Shown here: one piece after another, positions 1 to 6,958 of the stretch
Position numbering within the stretch: position 1 is the stretch's first letter
Layout: the number at the start of each line of letters is the position of its first letter
DNA from: Mycolicibacterium sp. J2
Lineage (GTDB): Bacteria; Actinomycetota; Actinomycetes; Mycobacteriales; Mycobacteriaceae
Assembly (NCBI RefSeq): GCF_026240945.1
Contig: NZ_JAPFPY010000042.1
Location: 1-35,116, forward strand
Direction of reading: 5' to 3'
DNA length: 35,116 nt
Position numbers and translations under genes: made by a program
Notes under the pieces: model-generated
The model's database searches: none
What the model was told of the DNA's origin: nothing
Seen by the model: only the letters and a program-made list of their open reading frames with translations

Positions 1-150
1 CTGGCTGGTCCGCTACAACCTGAAACGCAGGCACTCCCGCTGCCGCTATTCCAGCCCGGCCAGCTACGAAAACACCCACACAACCGCTACGCTGCCAGAA
101 GCTGCTTAATCCAAATCCCGTGTCCACCATCCGGGGTCAAGGCCCGCCCA
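1..150 (+). mobile_element. Right end of an IS3-family insertion sequence
   Basis: This holds the last codons of an IS3-type OrfB transposase followed by about 40 non-coding bases, including TGTCCACCATCCGGGGTCAA at 121-140, which looks like the terminal inverted-repeat zone. The exact outer edge, near 141-150, cannot be fixed because the other end of the element is outside the window and no target duplication is visible. Confidence 0.55.
2..109 (+). CDS. IS3-family transposase OrfB, C-terminal fragment
   Basis: The reading frame entering from the left edge ends at TAA 107-109 and gives 35 residues. It contains LVRYNLKRRHSRCRYSSPASYE, the pattern typical of the end of IS3-family OrfB DDE integrases (a YN..R.HS....SP..YE block after the catalytic glutamate). 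The catalytic core lies outside the window. The gene is cut by the window edge rather than by a visible mutation. The family call rests only on this tail; the subgroup is not resolved. Confidence 0.7.
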   Translation, partial: WLVRYNLKRRHSRCRYSSPASYENTHTTATLPEAA

Positions 151-284
151 TGCCGGCGGAGTCACCGATGACCCCGCCGACGAGCGTATCTACCCTGTGT
201 ACGGGCGTAATGCGTGGAAGAGTCGATTGCGTGCGCACCCTGACGTGGCCGCCGCGCACCGTTACGTGTGAAGATGGAAGTGTT

Positions 285-767
285 ATGACCAACACAGAGC
301 TGAGTCCGGCCGCGCTGCGTGAGGCATTCGGGCATTTCCCGTCCGGCGTCATCGCGATCGCCGCCGAGGTCGACGGCGTCCGGGTCGGGCTGGCGGCAAG
401 CACTTTCGTGCCCGTATCGCTGGATCCGCCCCTGGTGGCGTTCTGTGTGCAGAACTCCTCGGAAACCTGGCCCAAGCTGCAGAATCTCCCGGCGCTGGGC
501 ATCAGCGTGCTGGGCGAGTCGCACGATCAGGCGGCGCGCACGCTGGCCGCCAAGACCGGCGACCGGTTCGAAGGCCTGGAAACGCACTCACACGACAGCG
601 GTGCGGTGTTCGTGCACGGCACCAGCGTCTGGCTGGAAAGCTCCATCGATCAGCAGGTGCCTGCCGGCGACCACACCATCGTCGTGCTGCAGGTCAAGGG
701 CATCACGGTGCACGACGTGCCGCCGATCGTGTTCCACCGCAGCACGTTCCGCAAGCTCGGAGCCTAG
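285..767 (+). CDS. Flavin reductase family protein (HpaC-like, FMN-binding)
   Basis: A 160-residue protein of the flavin reductase-like split-barrel family, which reduces FMN or FAD with NAD(P)H and usually serves a two-component monooxygenase. Visible family blocks are FPSGVIAIAA near residue 17, LAASTFVPVSLDPPLVAFCV near residues 35-55 (the flavin-binding TxxSF-like segment) and LGISVLGESHDQAA near residue 75. The ATG at 285 is preceded by GGAAG; the frame is open further upstream to 120, but that extension runs into the insertion-sequence end and does not resemble the family. The gene stands alone on the plus strand and converges on a small minus-strand gene two bases beyond its stop. Its partner oxygenase is not adjacent, so the substrate is unknown. 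Confidence 0.8.
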   Translation: MTNTELSPAALREAFGHFPSGVIAIAAEVDGVRVGLAASTFVPVSLDPPLVAFCVQNSSETWPKLQNLPALGISVLGESHDQAARTLAAKTGDRFEGLETHSHDSGAVFVHGTSVWLESSIDQQVPAGDHTIVVLQVKGITVHDVPPIVFHRSTFRKLGA

Positions 768-768
768 G

Positions 769-930
769 TCAGGGACGCCCGGCGAGCTCGTCGCGGTAGC
801 GGGTTATCCGCTGTTCGATCTCGGCCGCATCACCTGGCCGGCCCTCTTTGCGAGCCAGTGTCGCGCGGGCGGTCAGCTCGCGGATCGCGGTGCGAATGTC
901 GTTGACGCTGTTGGTTCCACGCAGTGTCAT
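769..930 (-). CDS. Small conserved-looking protein, 53 residues
   Basis: The minus-strand frame starts at ATG 930 and stops at TGA 769-771. It encodes a charged, largely helical protein beginning MTLRGTNSVNDIRTAIREL and ending RYRDELAGRP. An AAAGG ribosome-binding site lies about 8 nt before the ATG. Arg, Glu and Asp dominate and no membrane segment is seen. It fills the gap between the flavin reductase stop (767) and the sdhB end (1095) and reads in the same direction as sdh1, so it may be a distal operon member, although an inverted repeat at 1027-1072 lies between them. The function is not recognised. A chance frame is possible, but the ribosome-binding site and tight fit argue for a gene. 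Confidence 0.6.
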   Translation of the reverse strand: MTLRGTNSVNDIRTAIRELTARATLARKEGRPGDAAEIEQRITRYRDELAGRP

Positions 931-1026
931 CGAGGTACCTTTCGTCGCTGTTCGGTGCCTTCCCCAACCGTACGCTCGACGCCGGCGGTGGCGCGCTCGC
1001 CTGCCCGGCGGTGCCGTGCACCGAGT

Positions 1027-1072
1027 GTGCGCTCAGAGTGAGATAACACGCCCGATCACGATCTGAGCGCAC
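1027..1072. repeat. Inverted repeat with 10-bp perfect arms downstream of sdhB
   Basis: GTGCGCTCAG at 1027-1036 is answered by CTGAGCGCAC at 1063-1072, with a 26-base spacer. It begins 23 bases beyond the sdhB stop codon and may act as a terminator or RNA-processing stem at the end of the sdh1 transcript. No U-tract follows, as is common in mycobacteria. Confidence 0.5.
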
Positions 1073-1094
1073 GCTCGCGGACCCCAGCGCCTTC

Positions 1095-1844
1095 TCATCG
1101 TCGAAACAGCTTGTTCCCCAGCCACACAATCGGGTCGTACTTGCGGTCGGCGACGCGCTCCTTCATCGGGATCAGCGCATTGTCGGTGATCTTGATGTGC
1201 TCGGGGCACACCTCGGTGCAGCACTTGGTGATGTTGCAATACCCGAGCCCGAACTCGTCCTGCGCCATCTCCTGGCGATCCACCACGTCCAGCGGGTGCA
1301 TGTCCAACTCGGCGATGCGCATATGGAAGCGCGGGCCGGCGAAGTTCTGCTTGTTCTCCTCGTGATCACGCACCACGTGACATACGTTCTGGCACAGGAA
1401 GCACTCGATGCACTTGCGGAACTCCTGGCTGCGGTTCACATCCTCCTGCTGCATCCGGTACTCACCGGGCTGCAGGTCCTTGGGCGGGGTGAACGACGGG
1501 ATCTGGCGCGCCTTCTCGTAATTGAACGAGACATCGGTGACGAGGTCGCGCATCACCGGGAAGGTGCGCAGCGGGGTGATCGTGACGACTTCGTCCTCGC
1601 CGAAGGTGGACATCCGCGTCATGCACATCAGCCGTGGGCGGCCGTTGATCTCGGCCGAACACGAGCCGCACTTTCCTGCCTTGCAGTTCCACCGCACAGC
1701 GAGATCACCGGCCTGGGTGGCCTGGAGCCGGTGCACGATATCGAGCACCACCTCCCCGTCGTTCACCTCGACCGTGTAGTCCTGCAAATCACCGCCCGAT
1801 TCGTCGCCGCGCCAGACCCGCAGTTTCGCGTTGTAGGCAGCCAT
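1095..1844 (-). CDS. sdhB: Succinate dehydrogenase 1 iron-sulfur subunit
   Basis: A 249-residue SdhB/FrdB protein that passes electrons from the flavin of SdhA to the membrane quinone site. The [2Fe-2S] cluster cysteines are C54, C59, C62 and C74 (CKAGKCGSC..C). The [4Fe-4S] cluster uses CIECFLCQNVC (C145, C148, C151, C155). The [3Fe-4S] region is CNITKCCTEVCPEH (about C203, C208/209, C213). All cluster ligands are therefore present. The ATG follows the sdhA stop after one base, so the two are translationally coupled. The length and order (anchor, flavoprotein, iron-sulfur) match the mycobacterial Sdh1 cluster Rv0249c-Rv0248c-Rv0247c. This arrangement is now assigned to succinate oxidation (Sdh1) rather than fumarate reduction; the sequence alone does not fix the direction. 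Confidence 0.95.
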   Translation of the reverse strand: MAAYNAKLRVWRGDESGGDLQDYTVEVNDGEVVLDIVHRLQATQAGDLAVRWNCKAGKCGSCSAEINGRPRLMCMTRMSTFGEDEVVTITPLRTFPVMRDLVTDVSFNYEKARQIPSFTPPKDLQPGEYRMQQEDVNRSQEFRKCIECFLCQNVCHVVRDHEENKQNFAGPRFHMRIAELDMHPLDVVDRQEMAQDEFGLGYCNITKCCTEVCPEHIKITDNALIPMKERVADRKYDPIVWLGNKLFRR

Positions 1845-1845
1845 G

Positions 1846-3759
1846 TCAGCCCTTCCGATCCGGGTGCTCGACCAGTTGATCGTCGGTGTAGTACTTCTCG
1901 AGTTCAGACAGCTCGAATGTGGCCAGCAGATCGGGCCGCATCACCGGCTGCTGCTCAGGGGTCACCGTCACGTCGGGCACGACGGCGTCGGCATCATCTG
2001 CGCTCACCCGGCACACCAGCAACTTGTTGCGCCAGTGCGAATCCATCTTCGGATAGTCGTCGCGGGTGTGTCCGCCACGGCTTTCCGTGCGCGCTAGCGC
2101 TGCCTTGGCCACGCACTCGCTGACCAGCAGCATGTTGCGCAGGTCGATCGCCAGGTGCCAGCCCGGGTTGAAGACGCGCCCGCCCTCTACCACGACGTTG
2201 GCGTAGCGGGCCTTGAGCTCGTCGATCTTGCCCAGCGCCTCCTGCAGCTCACCCTCCTTGCGGATGATCCCGGCCAGGTCGTTCATCGACTGCTGCAGCT
2301 CGGCATGCAGGGTGTAGGGATTCTCCGGGTTGTCCTTCGGCTCGAACGGCGTCAGCGCCAGCTTGGCCGCCTCGTCGACTGCTGCATCCGACACCGAGGG
2401 CCGTTCCGAGAGCGCGCGCACGTAGTCGGCGGCACCGAGCCCGGCGCGCCTGCCGAACACCAGGAGGTCCGACAGCGAATTGCCGCCGAGCCGGTTGGAG
2501 CCGTGCATACCGCCCGAGCACTCACCCGCGGCGAACAAGCCGGGAGTTGACCCGGCGCCGGTGTCGGGATCGACCTCGATACCACCCATCACGTAGTGAC
2601 AGGTCGGACCGACTTCCATCATGTCCTTGGTGATGTCGACCTCCGCCAGCTCGATGAACTGGTGGTACATCGACGGCAGGCGGCGCTTGATCTCCTCGGC
2701 GGGCATCCGGGACGCGATGTCGAGGTAGACGCCGCCGTGCGGTGTCCCGCGCCCGGCCTTCACCTCGTCGTTGATGGCACGGGCCACTTCATCGCGAGGC
2801 AGCAGGTCAGGGGTGCGGCGCGCCGAGTCGTTGTCCTTCAACCACTGGTCGGCTTCCTCCTCGGTCTCGGCGTACTGGCCTTTGAAGACGTCGGGGATGT
2901 AGTCGAACATGAAGCGCTTGCCGTCGGAGTTCTTCAGTACCCCGCCGTCGCCGCGGACACCCTCGGTGACCAGGATGCCCTTGACCGATAGGGGCCAGAC
3001 CATACCTGTCGGGTGGAACTGGATGAACTCCATGTTGATCAGGCCGGACCCGGCGCGCAGCGCGAGCGCATGGCCGTCTCCGGTGTACTCCCAGGAGTTC
3101 GACGACACCTTGAACGACTTGCCGATACCGCCGGTGGCCAGGACCACAGCCGGTGTCTCGAACAGGACGAAATTGCCGGTCTCGCGGTAGTAGCCGAACG
3201 CACCGGCCACCTTCCCGTCGTCGAGGATCAGATCGGTGATCGAGCATTCGTGGAAGACCTTGATGCGTGCCTCGTAATCGCCGAGCTCGCGCTTGTCCTC
3301 CTGTTGCAGTGACACGATCTTCTGCTGCAACGTGCGGATGATCTCCAGGCCGGTGCGGTCACCGACGTGGGCCAGCCGCGGGTAGGTGTGCCCGCCGAAG
3401 TTGCGCTGGCTGATCTTGCCGTCCTTGGTGCGGTCGAACAGCGCACCGTAACTCTCCAGCTCCCACACCCGGTCCGGGGCTTCCTGCGCGTGCAGCTCCG
3501 CCATCCGCCAGTTGTTCAGGAACTTGCCGCCGCGCATGGTGTCACCGAAGTGCACCTGCCAGGAGTCCTTGGTGTTGACGTTGCGCATGGCCGCCGCGCA
3601 GCCGCCCTCGGCCATCACGGTGTGCGCTTTGCCGAACAGTGATTTCGTCACGACCGCGACGCGCAGGCCCCGTTCCCGGGCCTCGATTACCGCACGCAGT
3701 CCCGCCCCGCCGGCCCCGATCACGACAACGTCGTACTGGTGCCGTTCGAGTTCAGCCAT
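1846..3759 (-). CDS. sdhA: Succinate dehydrogenase 1 flavoprotein subunit
   Basis: A 637-residue flavoprotein that oxidises succinate to fumarate at the inner face of the membrane. The FAD dinucleotide fold is GAGGAG at residues 15-20. H46 in GKAHTVMAEGG is the expected site of covalent FAD attachment. MEFIQFHPTG at 243-252 and TEGVRGDGG at 265-273 carry the dicarboxylate-site histidine and the catalytic arginine R269. PTCHYVMGG and the GGNSLSDLLVFG block near residues 410-470 close the FAD domain. The ATG at 3759 is preceded by GAGGA at 6-nt spacing. The gene lies 37 bases after the anchor gene and one base before sdhB, in a single operon. It corresponds to Rv0248c of M. tuberculosis. Confidence 0.95.
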   Translation of the reverse strand: MAELERHQYDVVVIGAGGAGLRAVIEARERGLRVAVVTKSLFGKAHTVMAEGGCAAAMRNVNTKDSWQVHFGDTMRGGKFLNNWRMAELHAQEAPDRVWELESYGALFDRTKDGKISQRNFGGHTYPRLAHVGDRTGLEIIRTLQQKIVSLQQEDKRELGDYEARIKVFHECSITDLILDDGKVAGAFGYYRETGNFVLFETPAVVLATGGIGKSFKVSSNSWEYTGDGHALALRAGSGLINMEFIQFHPTGMVWPLSVKGILVTEGVRGDGGVLKNSDGKRFMFDYIPDVFKGQYAETEEEADQWLKDNDSARRTPDLLPRDEVARAINDEVKAGRGTPHGGVYLDIASRMPAEEIKRRLPSMYHQFIELAEVDITKDMMEVGPTCHYVMGGIEVDPDTGAGSTPGLFAAGECSGGMHGSNRLGGNSLSDLLVFGRRAGLGAADYVRALSERPSVSDAAVDEAAKLALTPFEPKDNPENPYTLHAELQQSMNDLAGIIRKEGELQEALGKIDELKARYANVVVEGGRVFNPGWHLAIDLRNMLLVSECVAKAALARTESRGGHTRDDYPKMDSHWRNKLLVCRVSADDADAVVPDVTVTPEQQPVMRPDLLATFELSELEKYYTDDQLVEHPDRKG

Positions 3760-3796
3760 AAATGATCCTCGCTTGATTTGCTATCGAATTGTGTTT

Positions 3797-4627
3797 CTAG
3801 CCAACAAATCTCAGGTCGCTGATGGTCCCGCTGGCGACGAGCATGATGTAGAAGTCGGTGAGCATCAGGGTGCCCAGGGTGATCCAGGCGTACAACTTGT
3901 GCCGGGTGTTCAACCGTGACACCTGAGTCCAGATCCAGTAACGGACAGGGTGTTTGGAGAAATGCTTGAGCCTGCCGCCGGTGACGTGCCGGCAGGAATG
4001 GCAGGACAGCGTGTACACCCACAGCATGATCACGTTGACCAGCAGGATGATGTTGCCAAGCCCGAAGCCGAAACCGCTGGCGGTCTTGTCCGAATGGAAG
4101 GCGATGATCGCGTCGTAGGTGTTGATCACCGAGATGATCCCGGCGATGTAGAAGAAGTACCGGTGGGTGTTCTGGATGATCAGTGGCAGTCGTGTCTCGC
4201 CGGTGTAGGTGGCGTGCGGTTCGGCGACGGCGCAGGCGGTGGGGGACTGCCACACCGAGCGGTAGTAGGCGCCCCGGTAGTAGTAGCAGGTCAGCCGGAA
4301 CAGCAGCAGGAACGGCAGCGACAGCGCCGCATAGGGCAGCCACCACACGTCAGGCAGGAACTGTGGCCAGAAGTGGCTCGCTTCCGGCACACAGCCCTTG
4401 CTGACGCACGGCGAATAGAACGGCGTGAGGTAGTGGTAGGCGGGAACGTAGTAGTTGTTCTGTAAGAACGCACGCACCGTCGCATAGATGACGAAGGCGG
4501 CGAACCCGAGATCCACGATCAGCGGTGACTGCCACCATCGGTCGGTACGCAGTGTGCGCGCTGAGATCTGAGCTCTGGTAGGTGAGAAGACGCCGGTTCC
4601 TTGACGATTCGAGGTCGGTGCGCTCAC
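3797..4627 (-). CDS. Succinate dehydrogenase 1 membrane anchor subunit
   Basis: A 276-residue integral membrane protein that anchors SdhAB and holds the menaquinone site. Hydrophobic segments occur near residues 35-55, 90-115, 145-170, 190-215 and 240-265, giving about five helices, with conserved-looking histidines in NTHRYFFYIAG and SCHSCRHVTGG. The GTG start at 4627 was chosen because AGAGGGA precedes it at about 5 nt and the length then matches the Rv0249c family. The frame is open further upstream, but that part is basic and overlaps the preceding gene. It is a single anchor polypeptide rather than separate SdhC and SdhD. It lies 46 bases after the Rv0250c-like gene and 37 before sdhA. 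Confidence 0.88.
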   Translation of the reverse strand: MSAPTSNRQGTGVFSPTRAQISARTLRTDRWWQSPLIVDLGFAAFVIYATVRAFLQNNYYVPAYHYLTPFYSPCVSKGCVPEASHFWPQFLPDVWWLPYAALSLPFLLLFRLTCYYYRGAYYRSVWQSPTACAVAEPHATYTGETRLPLIIQNTHRYFFYIAGIISVINTYDAIIAFHSDKTASGFGFGLGNIILLVNVIMLWVYTLSCHSCRHVTGGRLKHFSKHPVRYWIWTQVSRLNTRHKLYAWITLGTLMLTDFYIMLVASGTISDLRFVG

Positions 4628-4673
4628 TGAGTTCCCTCTTTTTCTGTTGTGAACTGGCGCGGACGCGCAGGCG

Positions 4674-4976
4674 TCAGCGGGTGCCGCCGAGCCCTTCGTC
4701 GTCGACGTCGCGCCAGAAGTCGCTTGCGTAATCGGTATCGGGGATGCAGATCTTCTCCACCGAATGCGGGTGGTGAACTGTTCGTCCGCCGCGATCGGTC
4801 TCAAGCTCCTCGGCGTCGATATCGAGCCGATCGATATCGTTGAGCATGCGTTCGGCGTCGTTCACGATGCGGCGCATCGCTGGGCTGTCGCCGTGCCGGG
4901 CTGCCAACGATGTGACGCACCGACGGAGGCCGCCGATCAATTCGTGGAGTTCGGCAATTTCGGTCGTAGTGGACAA
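4674..4976 (-). CDS. Rv0250c-like small protein, first gene of the sdh1 operon
   Basis: A 100-residue soluble protein beginning (M)STTTEIAELHELIGGLRR and ending DVDDEGLGGTR. The N-terminal 60 residues look helical (LHELIGGLRR, MRRIVNDAERMLNDIDRL). The C-terminal 40 are acidic and contain HHPHSVEKICIPDTDYASDF. The TTG start at 4976 is preferred because GAGGAGG sits 8 bases upstream; an ATG at 5024 lies beyond that ribosome-binding site. Length and position match Rv0250c, the conserved mycobacterial gene in front of the Sdh1 anchor. Its function is unknown; conservation with the complex suggests an assembly or regulatory role, which is inference. Confidence 0.85.
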   Translation of the reverse strand: MSTTTEIAELHELIGGLRRCVTSLAARHGDSPAMRRIVNDAERMLNDIDRLDIDAEELETDRGGRTVHHPHSVEKICIPDTDYASDFWRDVDDEGLGGTR

Positions 4977-5001
4977 ACTAGTGACCTCCTCGGGCTGAAG
5001 G

Positions 5002-5015
5002 GTGTCATGGATCAC
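5002..5015. promoter_or_regulatory. Degenerate CRP-like site over the sdh1 promoter
   Basis: GTGTCATGGATCAC fits GTGA-N6-TCAC except for one base. It overlaps a minus-strand TANNNT -10 candidate (TAATGT, 5014-5019), where a bound regulator would block sdh1 transcription. Seen as a pattern only. Confidence 0.35.
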
Positions 5016-5053
5016 ATTACGCACTCGATGTTAGCCACAACATGGACTTCAGA

Positions 5054-5067
5054 GTGAGACAGATCAC
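5054..5067. promoter_or_regulatory. Candidate CRP (cAMP receptor protein) binding site
   Basis: GTGAGACAGATCAC matches the core GTGA-N6-TCAC exactly. It lies between the divergent sdh1 operon and the PEP mutase-family gene, 39-52 bases upstream of start codon 5093, and could serve either promoter. Mycobacterial CRP proteins recognise this core. Confidence 0.5.
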
Positions 5068-5092
5068 GTCTACGAAACGAGAGGTAACCGAA

Positions 5093-5848
5093 TTGTCGTA
5101 TGAGGTTCTGGCCGAGAAGGCCGCCGCCTTGCTGGCCTTGCATCGCCCCGGCAACCCGGGTGTGTTGCCGACGGTGTGGGACGCCTGGTCGGCGAATACC
5201 GTGGTCAAGGCCGGTTTTGCGGGTCTGACGGTCGGTAGTCATCCGGTCGCGGACTCGCTCGGCAAGCCCGACGGCGAGCAGATGGGCTTCGATGAACTGC
5301 TGGCCCGGGTCGCCCAGATCACCGCCGTGGTCGACGTCCCGGTGTCGGTGGACGTGGAGTCCGGCTACGGCGAGTCGCCTGCCGCGCTGATCGAGGGACT
5401 GCTGGGCGCCGGCGCCGTCGGCTTCAACATCGAGGACACCGTGCACCGGGATGGCGGCCGGCTGCGCAGCGCCGAGGAGCACGCGGCCCTGGTCGGGGAG
5501 CTGCGGGCGGCAGCCGACGCGGCGGGTGTGCACGTGGTGATCAACGCCCGCACCGACATCTTCCTCAAGAACGAGGGTGACGACGCCAGTCGGGTCCAGC
5601 GCGGTATCGACCGGTTGACGCTGGCCGCCCAGGCCGGGGCCGATTCGTTGTTCCCGGCCGGTCTGCGTGATCCCGAGGGCCTGGGCACCTTCGTCAAGGC
5701 CGTACCGCTGCCCGTCAGCGTCACGGTGCAGCCCACCAGCGACCTGGCCGAGCTGACCGCGCTCGGCGTCGGCCGGATCACCTTCGGCCCGTTCCTGCAG
5801 TGGGCACTGACCGAGAAGACCACCGAGATCCTGGATCGCTGGAAGTAA
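5093..5848 (+). CDS. Isocitrate lyase/phosphoenolpyruvate mutase family protein
   Basis: A 251-residue protein of the PEP mutase/ICL superfamily, whose members make or break C-C or C-P bonds next to a carboxylate in a TIM barrel. Visible blocks are NPGVLPTVWDAWSA (about residue 18), VGSHPVADSLGKPDGEQM (about 47), VSVDVESGYGE with the metal-binding acidic residues (about 82), GFNIEDT (about 109), INARTDIF (about 142) and ADSLFPAGLRD (about 180). The catalytic KKCGH segment of true isocitrate lyase is absent and the length is half of it, so it is not AceA. The TTG start at 5093 follows GAGAGG at 8 nt; an in-frame ATG at 5042 lacks a ribosome-binding site and would cover the CRP-like site. The substrate is unresolved (oxaloacetate decarboxylase, 2-methylisocitrate or phosphonopyruvate chemistry are all possible). 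Confidence 0.85.
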   Translation: MSYEVLAEKAAALLALHRPGNPGVLPTVWDAWSANTVVKAGFAGLTVGSHPVADSLGKPDGEQMGFDELLARVAQITAVVDVPVSVDVESGYGESPAALIEGLLGAGAVGFNIEDTVHRDGGRLRSAEEHAALVGELRAAADAAGVHVVINARTDIFLKNEGDDASRVQRGIDRLTLAAQAGADSLFPAGLRDPEGLGTFVKAVPLPVSVTVQPTSDLAELTALGVGRITFGPFLQWALTEKTTEILDRWK

Positions 5849-5860
5849 GACTGATCGAAA

Positions 5861-5909
5861 TCCGACGTTGTGGTGGCGTCGACCCCTTCACCGCCGCCAC
5901 AACGTCGGA
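5861..5909. terminator. Long hairpin A: terminator-like, flanks the DUF559 pseudogene
   Basis: An 18-base arm at 5861-5878 pairs with 5892-5909 with a single G-U position, around a 13-base loop. It starts 13 bases after the PEP mutase-family stop. Its left arm shares the 16-mer CCGACGTTGTGGTGGC with hairpin B at 6797-6812. Confidence 0.65.
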
Positions 5910-5957
5910 ATCGAGGCCGCCGGGAGCCGAAACGGGATCGGCTGCGTCTGAACCTGT

Positions 5958-6793
5958 GTGCGCATTCCGTTTCTGGGCAGTGCCGCCCTCGCCGCGGGAC
6001 AGCTGAGCCGGTCGCAGTTGCGTACCGGGTACCGGCCGATCTACCGCGGTATCTACGTGCCTCGCGAGCACGAGGTGACGCTGCGGGACCGGATCCAGGG
6101 CGCGGCGCTGGCCACCGGCGGGGTGATCGCCGGTGTCGCGGCCTCGGCGGTGCACGGCGCGAACTGGGTCGATGTCGACGCCACCATCGAGGTCATCGGA
6201 GCCACCCGTCCCCGTCGCGGCCTCGTTCTGCATGACGAACGGGTGAGCGCACATGAGATCACCCGGGTCGGCGGGGTGCGGGTCACCACCGTCCCCGCAC
6301 CGCTTTCGACCTCGGACGCCGGCTGCCCCGGGAGCAGGCCGTCGCCCGTCTCGACGCGTTGTGCCATGTCAGGCGGGTCGATATGGCGGACGTTCTCGCA
6401 CTCGCCACGCTCAATCCGCGTGCCCGCTGACTGCCCGCATTGCGCACGGTCCTGCCTCTGGTGGACGGGGGTGCCGAGTCGCCGCGCGAAACGTGGCTGC
6501 GGTTGCTCCTCATCGACGCTGGATTACCTATCCCCACAACCCAATTCGTCATCCACGACAATGGCCGGTACATCCGCAGGGTGGACATGGTGTGGGAGCA
6601 GTTCAAGGTCGGCGCGGAGTATGACGGCGCCCAGCACCTCACCAGTTGCGCTCAATATGCCAAGGATGTGTGGGCTGCGCGCGAGCTCGCGAGGCTGGAC
6701 TGGCACATTCTGCACGTCATCAAAGAGGATGCCGCCGCCGATATCGTCCGCGAGGCTCGCGCGGCCTTGATCGCGCGTGGCTGGCGGCCGTGA
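5958..6793 (+). pseudogene. AbiEi-N / DUF559 (PD-(D/E)XK) protein, frameshifted and with a stop
   Basis: Remnant of a protein of about 278 residues. The N-terminal third matches the AbiEi antitoxin-type winged-helix domain (LSRSQLRTGYRPIYRGIYVP, GVIAGVAASAVHG). The C-terminal part is a DUF559 Vsr-like nuclease fold (RRVDMVWEQFKVGAEYDGAQH, then LARLDWHILHVIKED). The frame from GTG 5958 is lost near 6297-6300; the expected sequence TAFDLGRRLPREQAVARL resumes in another frame at 6299. In that second frame TGA at 6428-6430 interrupts ..NPRAR / LPALRTVLPLV. Two independent lesions make it a pseudogene, although the part from 6440 could still be translated. It sits between two related hairpins at a place where M. 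tuberculosis carries an unrelated gene, so it is probably an inserted accessory gene. Confidence 0.85.
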
Positions 6794-6848
6794 ATCCCGA
6801 CGTTGTGGTGGCCCCAAGGCCTCGAATCGCACCAGTACGTCGGGATTC
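6792..6848. terminator. Long hairpin B: related to hairpin A
   Basis: GAATCCCGACGT at 6792-6803 pairs perfectly with 6837-6848. Pairing resumes at TGGTG after two mismatches. It overlaps the stop codon of the DUF559 remnant (6791-6793) and shares a 16-base word with hairpin A in the same orientation. Confidence 0.6.
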
Positions 6849-6888
6849 AGCGCCGAAGCGCTGCACTCACACCCACCCACCCAGCATT

Positions 6889-6915
6889 GTGAGAACACCG
6901 TGACGGCTGCTTCAC
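6889..6915 (+). promoter_or_regulatory. Candidate GlnR boxes upstream of nirB
   Basis: GTGAC-GGCTGC-TTCAC at 6900-6915 fits the AC-n9-AC core of GlnR boxes. On the other strand GTCAC-GGTGTT-CTCAC (6889-6904) fits as well. They lie about 45-70 bases before the predicted transcription start at 6959, a usual activator position. GlnR control of nirBD is established in mycobacteria; the exact sites here are inferred. Confidence 0.45.
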
Positions 6916-6946
6916 ACGATGCGACATGTCGGCAATATCGACTACC

Positions 6947-6952
6947 TACCGT
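6947..6952 (+). promoter_or_regulatory. -10 box of nirB, leaderless start
   Basis: TACCGT fits TANNNT and ends exactly 6 bases before ATG 6959, so transcription should begin at the A of the start codon. No Shine-Dalgarno sequence is present, which agrees with a leaderless mRNA. Confidence 0.5.
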
Positions 6953-6958
6953 CGCGGT

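Noticed and set aside
5093..5848. Assignment as isocitrate lyase (aceA)
   Set aside because: The length is about 251 residues and the catalytic KKCGH segment is absent; only the superfamily call is supported.
6900..6915. GTGACGGCTGCTTCAC read as a CRP site
   Set aside because: The GTGA and TCAC halves are 8 bases apart instead of 6; the AC-n9-AC spacing fits GlnR better.
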